The notes: generated by a model from the sequence alone, not told the origin. Numbered from the stretch's first letter, positions 37,917 through 47,432 are shown. The stretch: DNA of 59,778 nucleotides from JAJPKK01 sp035311445 (GCA_035311445.1 DATGCX010000148.1:1-59778), one strand, 5' to 3'. Made by a program: numbers and translations.

Positions 37917-38204
37917 CTACTGCGTTCCTTCCCAGGGTCGCCGCGCCGAATGCCGGATGTGAAGGACCTCGATGAAATCAGGATGGACGCTATAGAAGAT
38001 TTTGTACGGATATTCGACCACCACTTTCATCCGCACGTCAGCAAAGTCCGTTTTTTCTGAAGCGAGCGGATTCTCTGCAATGAACCTGACTGACGCGCGG
38101 ATCGACCGCAGCACGTTGCGGGCCCCGCTCGGACTTCGCTTTATGAGGTAGCGCCCGATCTCGTCGATATCAGCGAGTGCCTGTGCGCGATATCGAATCC
38201 TCAT
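37917..38204 (-). CDS. ParE/RelE-family toxin
   Basis: A 95-residue protein of the ParE/RelE superfamily: MRIRYRAQALADIDEIGRYL, SIRASVRFIAENP, VVEYPYKIFYSV and the C-terminal VLHIRHSARRPW, a very typical ending. ParE-type members poison gyrase and RelE-type members cut mRNA on ribosomes; the sequence does not decide between them. Its ATG overlaps the antitoxin stop by four bases (38201-38204). The pair lies between trpE and trpG. Confidence 0.9.
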   Translation of the reverse strand: MRIRYRAQALADIDEIGRYLIKRSPSGARNVLRSIRASVRFIAENPLASEKTDFADVRMKVVVEYPYKIFYSVHPDFIEVLHIRHSARRPWEGTQ

Positions 38205-38422
38205 GCAATATCATGGCGCTTCCAGTAGGCGTCCATTTCCTCGTCAGGTACGTATTCTCCCTCGCGCGCCCGGTGAATTGCAGCGCGCTCGTCATCGATC
38301 AGCCGATAAATGCCACTGCGCCGCGCTTCAAGTTCGCGTGCGTATTCGGCCAGCGCTTCCTGGTCCTCCTGCGGCCAAGTTTCTGCGCGCCGCAAAACAT
38401 CTTGGAGTGCTTTTGCCGTCAT
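38201..38422 (-). CDS. Antitoxin partner of the ParE/RelE toxin
   Basis: A 73-residue helical protein (MTAKALQDVLRRAETWPQEDQEALAEYARELEARRSGIYRLIDDERAAI...VPDEEMDAYWKRHDIA). This is the pattern of small antitoxins found before ParE-like toxins in rhizobia, with a helical N-terminus and an extended acidic toxin-wrapping tail. It overlaps the toxin start (ATGA). It begins 66 bases after the trpE stop codon. Confidence 0.85.
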   Translation of the reverse strand: MTAKALQDVLRRAETWPQEDQEALAEYARELEARRSGIYRLIDDERAAIHRAREGEYVPDEEMDAYWKRHDIA

Positions 38423-38488
38423 AGTTTCACCGATAGCACAACAAAGCTTGTTGTGCCACAGCCGGCCTCCCGGACCTGCAAAGGTTGA

Positions 38489-40006
38489 TTACTGCCCCTT
38501 CCCAACCCCGCTCGCAAACCGGCGCGCTTCCTCGGCGGCGCGGAACAGCGCCTTGGCTTTGTTGATGCATTCCTGCTGCTCACTGTTGGGATCGGAGTCC
38601 GCCACGATGCCGGCGCCGGCCTGAACGTACATCCTGCCATCCTTGATCAGCGCGGTGCGCAGCACGATGCAGCTGTCCATGTCGCCGGCAGCGGAAAAAT
38701 AACCGACACACCCTGCATAGAGGCCGCGCTTTTCCTTCTCCAGTTCATCGATGATCTCCATGGCGCGCACTTTGGGCGCGCCCGACACGGTGCCGGCCGG
38801 AAAGCCGGCGGCGAGCGCGTCAAGGGCGTCATGACGCGGATCGAGCTTGCCTTCCACGTTGGAGACGATGTGCATGACCTGGCTGTAGCGCTCGATGAAG
38901 AACTGGTCGGTGACCGTGACGGTGCCAATCGCAGCGACACGGCCGACATCATTGCGGCCGAGGTCGAGCAGCATCAGGTGTTCGGCGCGCTCCTTGGGGT
39001 CGGCTAAAAGCTCCTCTTCCAGTGCCTTGTCTTCATGCGGCGTTGGTCCGCGCGGCCTGGTGCCGGCGATCGGCCGGATCGTTACCGTGTCGCTGCGTGT
39101 GCGCACCAGAATTTCCGGACTGGAGCCCGCCACCGCAAAGTCCGCATAATCGAGATAGAACAGGAAGGGTGCCGGGTTGACCCTGCGCAGCGCCCGGTAG
39201 AGTGCAAAGGGCGGCAGCGCGAACGGCGTTTCGAAACGCTGCGCCAGCACCACCTGGAACACGTCGCCGGCCGCGATATATTCCTTGGCCCGCGCCACCA
39301 TGGCGCAGAACTCCGCCGCAGTGGTATTCGAAGTTGGCGCGATATTGAGTGCGGCGACGGCGGTGCTCGCGGGTTCCTTTGGAAGGGGCTTGTCGAGTGC
39401 GTCGACCACAGCGGTCAGTCGGTCAACCGCACGCGCCAGCGCGGCATCCGCGGCTACCCTCTTCATCGGCCGTACCGGCGTGACCAGCGTCAGCGTGTCG
39501 AGCACAGAGTCGAAAATGATGACCACGGTCGGCCGCACCAGGATAGCGTCCGGAATCCCGATCGGGTCCGGATTGGGGCGCGGCAGCTCTTCCATCAGCC
39601 GAACCATGTCGTAGCTCAGATAACCGAACACCCCGGCCGCCATCGGCGGCAAACTGTCCGGCAGCACGAACCGGCTTTCGTTGATGAAGGTGCGCAGCGC
39701 GGCGAGGGGAGTCTCCTGGCAGGGATGGAACGTGTTGCTGTCCAGGCGTGCCGCACGGTTGATCTCGGCGCTGTCGCCACGCGCGCGCCACACCACGTCG
39801 GGATCGAGGCCAATGATCGAGTAGCGCCCGCGCACCGCGCCGCCCTCGACGGATTCGAGAAGAAAGCTCAGCGACTTGTCGGCGCCGGTCTTGAGAAAGG
39901 CCGAGACCGGCGTTTCAAGGTCTGCAACCAGTGTGGTCCACACGACCTGTGTGGCGCCGCGAGCGTAGGTCGCGGCGAATGCGCCAGCGGGAGGCTCGAT
40001 CTGCAT
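38489..40006 (-). CDS. trpE: Anthranilate synthase component I
   Basis: A 505-residue chorismate-using enzyme, first committed step of tryptophan synthesis. The tryptophan feedback site is recognisable (LLESVEGGAVRGRYSIIG), and the catalytic half has RPIAGTRPRGPT, HLMLLDLGRNDVGR and GTVSGAPKVRAMEIIDELE. The ATG at 40006 is preferred; a TTG at 40042 could also start it. I see no Trp-rich leader peptide in the 100 bases upstream, only a short palindrome (40052-40086), so the transcription-attenuation seen in other rhizobia is not evident. Confidence 0.96.
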   Translation of the reverse strand: MQIEPPAGAFAATYARGATQVVWTTLVADLETPVSAFLKTGADKSLSFLLESVEGGAVRGRYSIIGLDPDVVWRARGDSAEINRAARLDSNTFHPCQETPLAALRTFINESRFVLPDSLPPMAAGVFGYLSYDMVRLMEELPRPNPDPIGIPDAILVRPTVVIIFDSVLDTLTLVTPVRPMKRVAADAALARAVDRLTAVVDALDKPLPKEPASTAVAALNIAPTSNTTAAEFCAMVARAKEYIAAGDVFQVVLAQRFETPFALPPFALYRALRRVNPAPFLFYLDYADFAVAGSSPEILVRTRSDTVTIRPIAGTRPRGPTPHEDKALEEELLADPKERAEHLMLLDLGRNDVGRVAAIGTVTVTDQFFIERYSQVMHIVSNVEGKLDPRHDALDALAAGFPAGTVSGAPKVRAMEIIDELEKEKRGLYAGCVGYFSAAGDMDSCIVLRTALIKDGRMYVQAGAGIVADSDPNSEQQECINKAKALFRAAEEARRFASGVGKGQ

Positions 40007-40051
40007 GGGAGAATGGGGTCCTGGCTTTAACGGTTGGTTCAACCGACGGTA

Positions 40052-40086
40052 TCATGCTCCGCGAAAGCGGAGTACCCAGTATCCTG
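40052..40086. repeat. Short palindrome upstream of trpE
   Basis: atgctccgcgaaagcggagtacccagtatcc is a hairpin (ctccgc-gaaa-gcggag) with the trailing motif of the 'catgccccgcgaaagcggggcatccagtacc' repeat class; a related copy lies at 53934-54027. Confidence 0.7.
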
Positions 40087-40136
40087 AGCTATCGTTGGAA
40101 CCCATCTCTTTCCAAATCCAAGTGCGGTGATCCGCC

Positions 40137-42041
40137 CTAATTCGATGCACGGCCAAGGGCCTGGGCAATGGCGGCCTGGTTAATATCAGTGCCGAGGTCA
40201 TTTTCAAGGCGCCTCACGTATTGGGTCATCAGCTCGTCGTTGTAGGCGCTCTTGATCTGGTCGGTCAGTTTCTTCACGGCTTCGGAATTGGCGTCGAAAG
40301 TCGGCACCTTGATGTCAGTGACCCGGAAGATCATGCGGTCGGTGGCATTCTGGCCTTCGGCGCTTCCGATCCCATCCTTCGCTGTGCGGAAAACTTCAGC
40401 AATCACGCGGGCAGGCAATTCCGTGCTGCCCTGACGCTTCAGACCCGATTTGGTTTCGACCATGAGCCCGTCCGCCGCCGCCACATCGGCGATCGAGGTA
40501 CCGGATTTGAGCTTGCTGATGATCTCTGTGGTCTTCGCGCTGATGCGTTTGATGATCTCGTCCTGGCGAAAGCGGGCCTCCACCTGGTCCTTGACCTCAT
40601 CGAGCTTGCGTTCGCGTGACGGCGTGATGTTAACGACGTCGTACCAGACGAATCCGCCGCCCGTGAGCTGCAGCGGGTCATTCTCGTTGCCGATTTCGGT
40701 GCTGAACGCACTGTTGATGACGTCGACCCCGGCCGGGAGGTCGGGAACCGGTTGGCCTTCCGGCGTCCGCCCGGAGCGATCGACTGCCTCGATGGTGCGC
40801 AGCTTCACATTGAGCTTCTTGGCGATCTCCTCAAGTTGTGCGCCGCCGCCGAGTTCTTCGTCGATCTTGTCCCTGATCTTGTTCACTTCGGCCTTGGCGC
40901 GCTCGGCCGCGATGTCGCGCTTAAGGTCAGCTTCGACCTCGGCAAACGGTTTCGCCGAGGCCGGCTCGATCTTGGTCACCCGCAACATCACGGTGCCGAA
41001 CCGCCCGGTAACCGGACCGCTGACGCCGCCTTCGGCAAGGCTGAAGGCGGCATCGGCGACGGCCGGGTCGATGATGTCGGCCTTGGTTACCGCGCCGAGA
41101 TCGACCAGTTTGTCGGCAATTTCCGGTTCCTTGACGAGATCGTCGAAGGCGAGGCCGGCGGCAATGCGATCGGACGCACGCTTGGCCTCATCTGCATTGG
41201 CAAACGAGATCTGCTGCAGCTGGCGGCGTTCCGGCGTCGCATAAGCTTTGAGCCGATCCTGGTATATCAGTTTTGCTTCATCCTCGCCGATCTCGACGGC
41301 GCCGGCGATGTCCTGCTGAGATATCGTAATCAGCTGCACCTTGCGATATTCGGGGGCCCGGAACGCGACCTTGCGCTCGTCGAAATAGACCGCCAGTTGT
41401 TCCGGCGTAGGCGCCGGAATGTCCGCGGCCTTGCCGGCATCAAGCGTCACATATTCAACGCTGCGTTCCTCGTCGCGAAAATGATCAACCACCTCCGCCA
41501 TGACTTTGGGGGGCGTCACCTGCGTGCCGATCGAGTTTGCGATCTGGCGGCGCAGCGTGTTCTGGCGCTGCTCGAAGACAAAACGCGGCTCGGTGTAGCC
41601 GGCCTCACGGATGCGCTGGAGAAACAAGTTGTGGTCGAACTGGCCATTGAAGCCGCGGAATGCCGGATCCGCCGTGATCTGCTTCACCACCTCCGCGTCT
41701 GAAATGCCGAGCCGAAGTTGCCGTGCGCGCTCGTCGAGTGCCATGCCGGCGATCAGTTGGCCGAGCACTTGCTGCTCGATACCCAATGCCCGTGCCTGGT
41801 CCGGCGTAACCGGCCGGCCGACCTGACGGCCGAGCTGCTGCAGCTGCTCATTGTAGCGATAACGGAATTGGTCGATCGAAATTTCGCTGCGGCCGACCTT
41901 GGCAACGGTGTAGACCCCGAAACCGCGGAAAATGTCGCCAATGCCCCATATCCCGAAGCTGATGATCAGAAACCCGACCACCGCCGCCATGATGACTTTG
42001 CCGAGCCAATTGGAGGAGGCTTTTCGTAGACCTCGAAGCAT
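40137..42041 (-). CDS. Periplasmic SurA/PpiD-type peptidyl-prolyl isomerase
   Basis: A 634-residue inner-membrane-anchored foldase. A short cytosolic N-terminus (MLRGLRKASSNWLGK) and one transmembrane helix (about 16-36, VIMAAVVGFLIISFGIWGIG) are followed by a SurA-like N-terminal domain, a parvulin-type domain (about 260-370, LKAYATPERRQLQQISF...DLGAVTKADI) and a long C-terminal region. The layout is that of PpiD, which helps newly translocated proteins fold at the Sec exit. In relatives it usually neighbours tpiA and the trp operon; tpiA is not seen upstream here. Confidence 0.92.
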   Translation of the reverse strand: MLRGLRKASSNWLGKVIMAAVVGFLIISFGIWGIGDIFRGFGVYTVAKVGRSEISIDQFRYRYNEQLQQLGRQVGRPVTPDQARALGIEQQVLGQLIAGMALDERARQLRLGISDAEVVKQITADPAFRGFNGQFDHNLFLQRIREAGYTEPRFVFEQRQNTLRRQIANSIGTQVTPPKVMAEVVDHFRDEERSVEYVTLDAGKAADIPAPTPEQLAVYFDERKVAFRAPEYRKVQLITISQQDIAGAVEIGEDEAKLIYQDRLKAYATPERRQLQQISFANADEAKRASDRIAAGLAFDDLVKEPEIADKLVDLGAVTKADIIDPAVADAAFSLAEGGVSGPVTGRFGTVMLRVTKIEPASAKPFAEVEADLKRDIAAERAKAEVNKIRDKIDEELGGGAQLEEIAKKLNVKLRTIEAVDRSGRTPEGQPVPDLPAGVDVINSAFSTEIGNENDPLQLTGGGFVWYDVVNITPSRERKLDEVKDQVEARFRQDEIIKRISAKTTEIISKLKSGTSIADVAAADGLMVETKSGLKRQGSTELPARVIAEVFRTAKDGIGSAEGQNATDRMIFRVTDIKVPTFDANSEAVKKLTDQIKSAYNDELMTQYVRRLENDLGTDINQAAIAQALGRASN

Positions 42042-42439
42042 GGGCGTTTCGCAGATTTGAGTGAATGGGAACGGCCGCGGAGTTCGCCACGTATGGCTTC
42101 GCCGAAGGCCGATGTTTCAAGGCGGACATAATAGGGAGGCCAAGCGGCTCCCGCAACATCGCCGATACGTGGCAAAGAGCATCGGAAGAGGGCCGCTGCT
42201 CGGCCGCACAAGCGGTCAGGTCAACGGCTCCGACGTCCGCCTCACGCCAGCCGGTCGGGGCCGCGCCTCATAGGAATTCTGGGCTGCGCCTCTAATCAAT
42301 TCGGTGCCGAAAGTGGGCTTCGCTGGCCAATAATGCTTTCGTGAAATCAATGCATTGTGTTTGGTGCGGCGAATCGGCCGATCCATGGCTCGTGCGAGAT
42401 TCGTGCGGATCATGCCGCCGAGCGGATCGCCTCGGCTAC
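42042..42439. other. Intergenic region, no gene seen
   Basis: There are 398 bases between two minus-strand genes. Several frames are open for short distances but none has a plausible start, ribosome site and composition. tpiA, expected here from synteny with relatives, is absent. Confidence 0.4.
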
Positions 42440-44293
42440 TCAGGGCTTGGCGGGCTCGCGCCACCAGGTCTCCGGCAAATAGCCGGACAGCGACGTGGTG
42501 CTCGGGTGACGAACGGCCGACCATCGCGCCACCCATTGGGTCGGCAGATGATAGAGCGGAACGACGTAGAAACCGGACATCAGCACCCGATCGAGCGCGC
42601 GCACAGCAGCGACGAACGCGTCGCGTTCCCGCGCGTTCAACAGGGCTGCGATCATGGCATCCGCAGCGGCACTGCGCATGCCCATGTAATTGCGCGAGCC
42701 GGGCTCGTCGGCCGCGGCCGAACCCCAATAGAACATCTGCTCGTTGCCTGGCGATAGCGACTGATCCCAGCGGTTCTGGATCATGTCGAAATCGAAACTG
42801 TTGCGACGCTGCTCGTACTGCACGGCGTCCGCCACGCGAATACGCATCTCGATGCCGGCGCGCTTGAGATTCTGCGAAAATGCGAGGGCCAGCCGTTCCT
42901 GGTCCTTGTCTGGGACAAGAATCTCGAACGCGAGTTGCTCACCGCTCCCGCGATGGCGCAGCACGATGCCACTGGGCTCGTAACCCGCATCACGCAACAG
43001 CGCGAGGGCACGGCGCAGCGCTTCACGGTCGCGCCCGCTGCCATCGGACAGCGGCGGCGACCAGGTACCCTCGAGCACGTCGCGGCGCACCGCCTCGGGA
43101 AACGGCGCCAGCAGAGCGCGTTCGGCCGCATCGGCGGGCCGACCGCGGGCGGACAACTCGCTGCCTTCGAAGAAGCTTGCGGTGCGACGATAGCGACCGA
43201 AGAAGAAGCTGCGATTGATCCACTCGAAATCAAAAAGCATCGAGATCGCTTCTCGCACGCGCACATCGGCGAACACGGCGCGGCGGGTGTTGAAAACCAG
43301 CGCTGTCATGACTTTCGGCAGCCCGTATGGGAACTCCTCCTTGACGACGCGGTGATCGCGCGCGGCCGGAAAGTCGTAGGACGCTTCCCAGCGGCCCGGA
43401 TCGGACTCGGTGCGCACGTCATAAAGGCCCTTCTTGAATGCCTCGAAGTGGCTGTTGGCGTCACGGTAAAAATCGAGCCGCACCGTGTCGAAGTTCCACA
43501 GGCCACGGTTGACCGCGAGATCGCGGCCCCAATAGGCGGGATTGCGCCGGAACGTCACGCTGCGGCCGGCGTCAACCTCGGCCACCATGTAGGGGCCGCT
43601 CCCAAGCGGTGGGGCGAGCGAGGTCTCCTCGAAGCGTTCAGGATCCACGGCATGCCGCGGCAGGATCGGCATCAGGCCGAGGATGAGCGGCAACTCGCGG
43701 TCCGTGTTGCCGGTGAGGTCGAAGCGGACGGTCCGCGGCGCAAGAGCCGTCACCGTTGTGACCTTGAGGTAGTACGTGCGGTAGTTAGGCCGGCCGTGGT
43801 CGCGCAACAATTGCCACGAAAAAATGACATCCGTGGCGGTGACTGGCACGCCGTCCGCAAATGTCGCCCTGGGATCGATCTCGAAGGTGACATAGCTGCG
43901 GTCGGCATCGGTCTCGACCGAGCTTGCCAGCAACCCGTACAGCGTGAATGGCTCGTCGTACCCGCGCGCCATCAGGCTTTCGATCACTGGGCCTCGAATG
44001 GAGAGAGCAGGCACTGGAAGCCCTTTGACGATGAACGGATTGAGACTGTCAAAAGTGCCGAGAACGCCTTGGGTGAGCCGGCCGCCCTTGGGCGCATCCG
44101 GATTGACGTACGGGAATGCGGTAAAGCCGGGCGGCCGCGCGGGCTCGCCATGCATCGCAATGGCGGGCCTTGCGTTCGCTGCGCACGGGGCTGAGAAAAT
44201 GAGCGCCCCGGCAGCCACGAGGACCGCAAGGCCGCCACCGTGTCGGCGCGCGTTCCTTCGCTGCGCCATGGCAAGTTCACATTGCGGATTCAT
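42440..44293 (-). CDS. ABC transporter substrate-binding protein, family 5 (YejA-like)
   Basis: A 617-residue periplasmic binding protein. The start MNPQCELAMAQRRNARRHGG at 44293 gives a signal peptide ending CAANARP; a shorter start at 44269 is possible. Family 5 signatures include YVNPDAPKGGRLTQGVLGTFDSLNPF, a long Dpp/Opp-like core (ADGVPVTATDVIFSWQLL, REAISMLFDFEWINRSFF) and the YejA ending FYVVPLYHLPTQWVARW. YejA-type proteins bind oligopeptides or microcin-like peptides for the yejBEF transporter. No permease or ATPase genes are next to it. Confidence 0.92.
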   Translation of the reverse strand: MNPQCELAMAQRRNARRHGGGLAVLVAAGALIFSAPCAANARPAIAMHGEPARPPGFTAFPYVNPDAPKGGRLTQGVLGTFDSLNPFIVKGLPVPALSIRGPVIESLMARGYDEPFTLYGLLASSVETDADRSYVTFEIDPRATFADGVPVTATDVIFSWQLLRDHGRPNYRTYYLKVTTVTALAPRTVRFDLTGNTDRELPLILGLMPILPRHAVDPERFEETSLAPPLGSGPYMVAEVDAGRSVTFRRNPAYWGRDLAVNRGLWNFDTVRLDFYRDANSHFEAFKKGLYDVRTESDPGRWEASYDFPAARDHRVVKEEFPYGLPKVMTALVFNTRRAVFADVRVREAISMLFDFEWINRSFFFGRYRRTASFFEGSELSARGRPADAAERALLAPFPEAVRRDVLEGTWSPPLSDGSGRDREALRRALALLRDAGYEPSGIVLRHRGSGEQLAFEILVPDKDQERLALAFSQNLKRAGIEMRIRVADAVQYEQRRNSFDFDMIQNRWDQSLSPGNEQMFYWGSAAADEPGSRNYMGMRSAAADAMIAALLNARERDAFVAAVRALDRVLMSGFYVVPLYHLPTQWVARWSAVRHPSTTSLSGYLPETWWREPAKP

Positions 44294-44843
44294 TCGAATC
44301 GCTCCGACATTGGGTATCTCAGCATGCTTCGCTGAAACCCGCGGGGCCGCTTTCCCCCTGCGTAGCAGCGACGAAAACAACGCCGCACGCGCATGCCGTC
44401 GCCGGATGCAAGTGCGTCCCGCGACCGGTCGCCACAGGGCAGCGAGTGTCGTGCCTTCGATCCGCAACAGGCCGAGGTAGAGTACAATAAACTGGAAGAA
44501 GAGAGCGGAAGCCGCAACGGAAGCTTCCGCCGAATACTCCACATCGCTGGACGACATCAGTCGAAGACCAACGCGTGGCGTGCTCTTTGGAATTGCCGCA
44601 GTCACGGATATTGTAGTGGCGGCGATGCGCATTGAAGGGGGAGATGCCTTTTTGCTTTTTGCTGTGCACGATATTGAGGGCGCCGTTATCAAAACGAGGC
44701 TTCCGCGGGGCGCGCAATTAGGCTATCAGGCCGGTAGGGGAAGGTCACGTTGCCGCCGCAATTGACGCAGAGAGAGCGGGGGCGAACGATAACCCACATC
44801 ATCGCGTTGAAGCCGCAACTTGGCGAGATATAGAGGATTCCGG
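44294..44843. other. Long divergent intergenic region
   Basis: There are 550 bases between the YejA-like and IalB-like genes, read outward. A small inverted repeat gcggaag..cttccgc occurs at about 44507-44530. One minus-strand frame continues upstream of yejA with a hydrophobic stretch, but without a start codon context that convinces me. No gene is called. Confidence 0.4.
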
Positions 44844-45668
44844 ATGACCCATCGCAAACTGTCCGCACCGATTTCAAACGCGCACAGGATAGCCGTTTCG
44901 GCGGTTGCGGCGGCGCTGCTGTCCGGGACGGGCCTTAGCGTCGATACGGCGGTCGCTCAGCAGCCGCCTTCCACCGCGCCGCGTCCTGCAACCCCGCCGC
45001 GCCCGGCAGCTCCAGCTCCGGCCGCCCCAAAGCCGGGTGCGCCCGCCGCCGCACAGAAGCCACCCGCGGCGGCACCCGGCGCAGCACCGCAGGCGGGGGC
45101 TCCAGGCGGGCCCGAAATGCCTCAGCTCATCTATTCGCCGTGGGCGAAATTCTGTGGAAAGGGCAATGACCCTGGCGCGAAGGAGGTCTGCTTCACCGGA
45201 AAGGATGCTCGCACCGAGGCCGGTCAGCCAGTCGTGGCGGCGGCCTTGATTGAGCCGGAAGGGGAGCCGAAGAAGTTGTTCCGCGTCACGCTGCCGAGCC
45301 CGCTGCAGCTTCAGTACGGCACCCGCATCGTGATCGACAAGGAAGCGCCAATCAGCGGCGCCTTCTTTACCTGCTTCGCCAATGGCTGCATGGCCGACTA
45401 TGAGGCAACCCCCGAACTGGTGACCAAGCTCAAGAAAGGCCAGATGCTGCAGATCCAAGCGATCAATCTCGCGGCTGCTGCAATCACCTTCCCGCTGCCG
45501 CTGGCGGACAACTCGGGCAACAGCTTCCAGAAGGCCAATGAAGGTCCGCCCACCGATCCGAAGGTGTTCGAGGAGCAGCAGAAGAAACTCCAGGAGGACT
45601 TGCAGAAGCGCGCCGACGAGTTGCGCAAGAAGCTCGAACAGCAGCAGGGCGGAGCGCCACAGAAATAG
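44844..45668 (+). CDS. Invasion-associated locus B (IalB)-family exported protein
   Basis: A 274-residue secreted protein. A signal peptide ends VAQQ, then a Pro/Ala-rich linker (about 42-90) and an IalB domain (about 95-225: LIYSPWAKFCGKGND..KEVCFTGKDAR, VIDKEAPISGAFFTCFANGCMADYEA, LAAAAITFPLPL) with paired cysteines. The C-terminus is a charged coiled coil (FEEQQKKLQEDLQKRADELRKK). IalB in Bartonella affects red-cell entry; free-living rhizobia carry many paralogues of unknown envelope function. gagg precedes the ATG. Confidence 0.9.
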   Translation: MTHRKLSAPISNAHRIAVSAVAAALLSGTGLSVDTAVAQQPPSTAPRPATPPRPAAPAPAAPKPGAPAAAQKPPAAAPGAAPQAGAPGGPEMPQLIYSPWAKFCGKGNDPGAKEVCFTGKDARTEAGQPVVAAALIEPEGEPKKLFRVTLPSPLQLQYGTRIVIDKEAPISGAFFTCFANGCMADYEATPELVTKLKKGQMLQIQAINLAAAAITFPLPLADNSGNSFQKANEGPPTDPKVFEEQQKKLQEDLQKRADELRKKLEQQQGGAPQK

Positions 45669-45696
45669 GGCGTAGTCGCAGCGACGCCTCGTCGAG

Positions 45697-45822
45697 TGGG
45701 CGAAGCGGCAGGGTCGGCAAGGGCGAAACGCGCCCACTAGAACGAGCGAAATCGGCAAAGGTGGGAACGGCGCGCAAGGCTGTGCGCCCTACGAAGGCCG
45801 TAGGGGGCGCCTTTGCCCACGC
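45697..45822. repeat. Degenerate copy of the 'gtgggcaaaggcgc' palindrome
   Basis: gtgggcgaagcggcagggtcggcaag, an internal gcgcaaggctgtgcgccctacg hairpin, and ggcgcctttgcccacgcg relate it to the repeat at 18001-18172. It fills the gap between the converging IalB and TctC genes. Confidence 0.65.
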
Positions 45823-45954
45823 GACGGTATCATGTTGTTGTCTACGGTGCCGATCACAAGACGAGGCGCCGGTTCCAAGAATTAGCGCTATCTGATGCGA
45901 CGACTTTCTGGTCAAGTCGGCTCGGCGCAGCGCGATAACTGATCCAGTATTTTG

Positions 45955-46968
45955 TTACCGCTTGAGTCCGGAGGCAGCGGCGACACGTGACCATTTTTCA
46001 AGATCGTTGTGGATGAAGGCGGCGAAATCTTCGGGGCCCCCAACTTCCATATCGAAGCCCTGCTGCCGCAATGACGCGACCACGTCGGGCGAATTTGCCG
46101 CTTCGTTGGTGGCACGCGCCAGACGCTCGACGATGTCGCGCGCAACCCCGGCCGGTGCCAGCAGGCCGAACCAGCCGGACGTATCGAATCCCGCAATGCC
46201 CGCTTCCGCTATGGTCGGCAGGTCGGGTGCGGCGCTCGCCCGCTGCAAACTGGTCGAAGCGAGGGCCGTGATTTTGCCCTCGCCGACGTGTTGCAGCACC
46301 GTGGAGGCCGGCGAAAACATCACTTGCAGTCGGCCCGCCAAAAGATCGGTGAGGGCTTGAGCGGTCCCCCCATAGGGCACATGCACGAGCCTGGTGCCGG
46401 CCATCACGTTGAACAATTCTCCGGTGAAATGTGATCCGCTACCGACGCCTGCCGACCCGTAGGACAATTGCCCGGGGGCGGCGCGTGCGATACCGATCAG
46501 GTCATTCACGCTCCTGGCGCCGATCGAAGGATGGACGACCAGGATGTTTGGCAGGGTTGCGAACAGCGCGACCGGCGCAAAGTCCTTCATCAAGTCAAAA
46601 CCAAGGTTGGGTGTGATGGCAGCGTTGATGGTGTTGCCCACCGTGCCCTGCAGGAGGGTGTAGCCATCCTTGGGCGCATGGGCCACGAAGTTGGTGGCGA
46701 TGTTGCTGCCGGCGCCGGTGCGGTTTTCGACCACGAATTGCTGGCCGAGGAGCACGCCGAATTTCTGCGCCAGTACCCGCGCTGCGATATCGCCCGAAGC
46801 GCCTGGACCGAAACCCACGATAATCCGTACCGGACGCACCGGATAGTCCTCAGCCGGCGCAGCCGAAGTGGCAGCCAGGCTTGCGAGCCCGGTTGCGAGG
46901 GCCAGTGCGACGGCTGGAATGCATTGCGACCTCTGTGTGGTACTGCGGCGCGTCTCGATGAATTTGAT
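45955..46968 (-). CDS. Tripartite tricarboxylate transporter substrate-binding protein (TctC/Bug)
   Basis: About 330 residues of a periplasmic Bug-type receptor: YPVRPVRIIVGFGPGASGDIAARVLAQKFG, VVENRTGAGSNIATNFVAHAPKDGYTLL, HVPYGGTAQALTDLLAGRLQVMF and GWFGLLAPAG. A signal peptide is recognisable (IPAVALALATGLASLAATSAAPAED). No ATG, GTG or TTG in this frame is found between the signal peptide and a large palindromic element that begins at about 46978. The stated start is the first codon of IKFIETRRS (ATC at 46966-46968), used only as the limit of gene-like sequence. The native start may have been destroyed, or translation may begin inside the element. TctC genes often occur as orphans, as here. 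Confidence 0.75.
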   Translation of the reverse strand: MKFIETRRSTTQRSQCIPAVALALATGLASLAATSAAPAEDYPVRPVRIIVGFGPGASGDIAARVLAQKFGVLLGQQFVVENRTGAGSNIATNFVAHAPKDGYTLLQGTVGNTINAAITPNLGFDLMKDFAPVALFATLPNILVVHPSIGARSVNDLIGIARAAPGQLSYGSAGVGSGSHFTGELFNVMAGTRLVHVPYGGTAQALTDLLAGRLQVMFSPASTVLQHVGEGKITALASTSLQRASAAPDLPTIAEAGIAGFDTSGWFGLLAPAGVARDIVERLARATNEAANSPDVVASLRQQGFDMEVGGPEDFAAFIHNDLEKWSRVAAASGLKR

Positions 46969-46977
46969 GCGGGATTC

Positions 46978-47173
46978 TTCACCCCTCCCTGCTTGCGGGG
47001 AGGGGTCGCCCCCTCCCTGACCCTCCCCGGCTAGCGGGGGAGGGAAGGGTGGGGGCGGGTGAGGGGGCCTCTCCACAGGTTCAGACTCGCGGAAGGGCCC
47101 CCTCACCCCGACCCTCTCTATAGCCCGTCGAAGACGGGCGTAAACGCCCTGATGGCAAGCGGGGAGAGGGAGC
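46978..47173. repeat. Large palindromic element I, at the TctC 5' end
   Basis: ccctccctgcttgcggggagggg begins it and gcaagcggggagagggag ends it, with an inner cctccccggctagcgggggagg. Bases 47103-47172 match 1353-1422 at 69 of 70 positions. Confidence 0.9.
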
Positions 47174-47432
47174 AACGCGCGCGGCGATTCCATTTCACCG
47201 AGACGCGCCGTAGACCGCATCCTTCTCATCCGCGCTCACCGAGGCTCGTTGGTCTTTTGGGTTGCAGCATAGCAAACGGGGATGTGGTCCGACATTGAAG
47301 AATTAAATTTTGTACATCTCGACGAATTCTGCCTGGAGCGCAGTCATTTCGAGCGGGTTTTCGGCTGTGCCATGGTTGCCGCGAGTCCAAATAGTGGCGT
47401 AAGATGACGAGCCGCGAGTGGCGCAGTACCGT

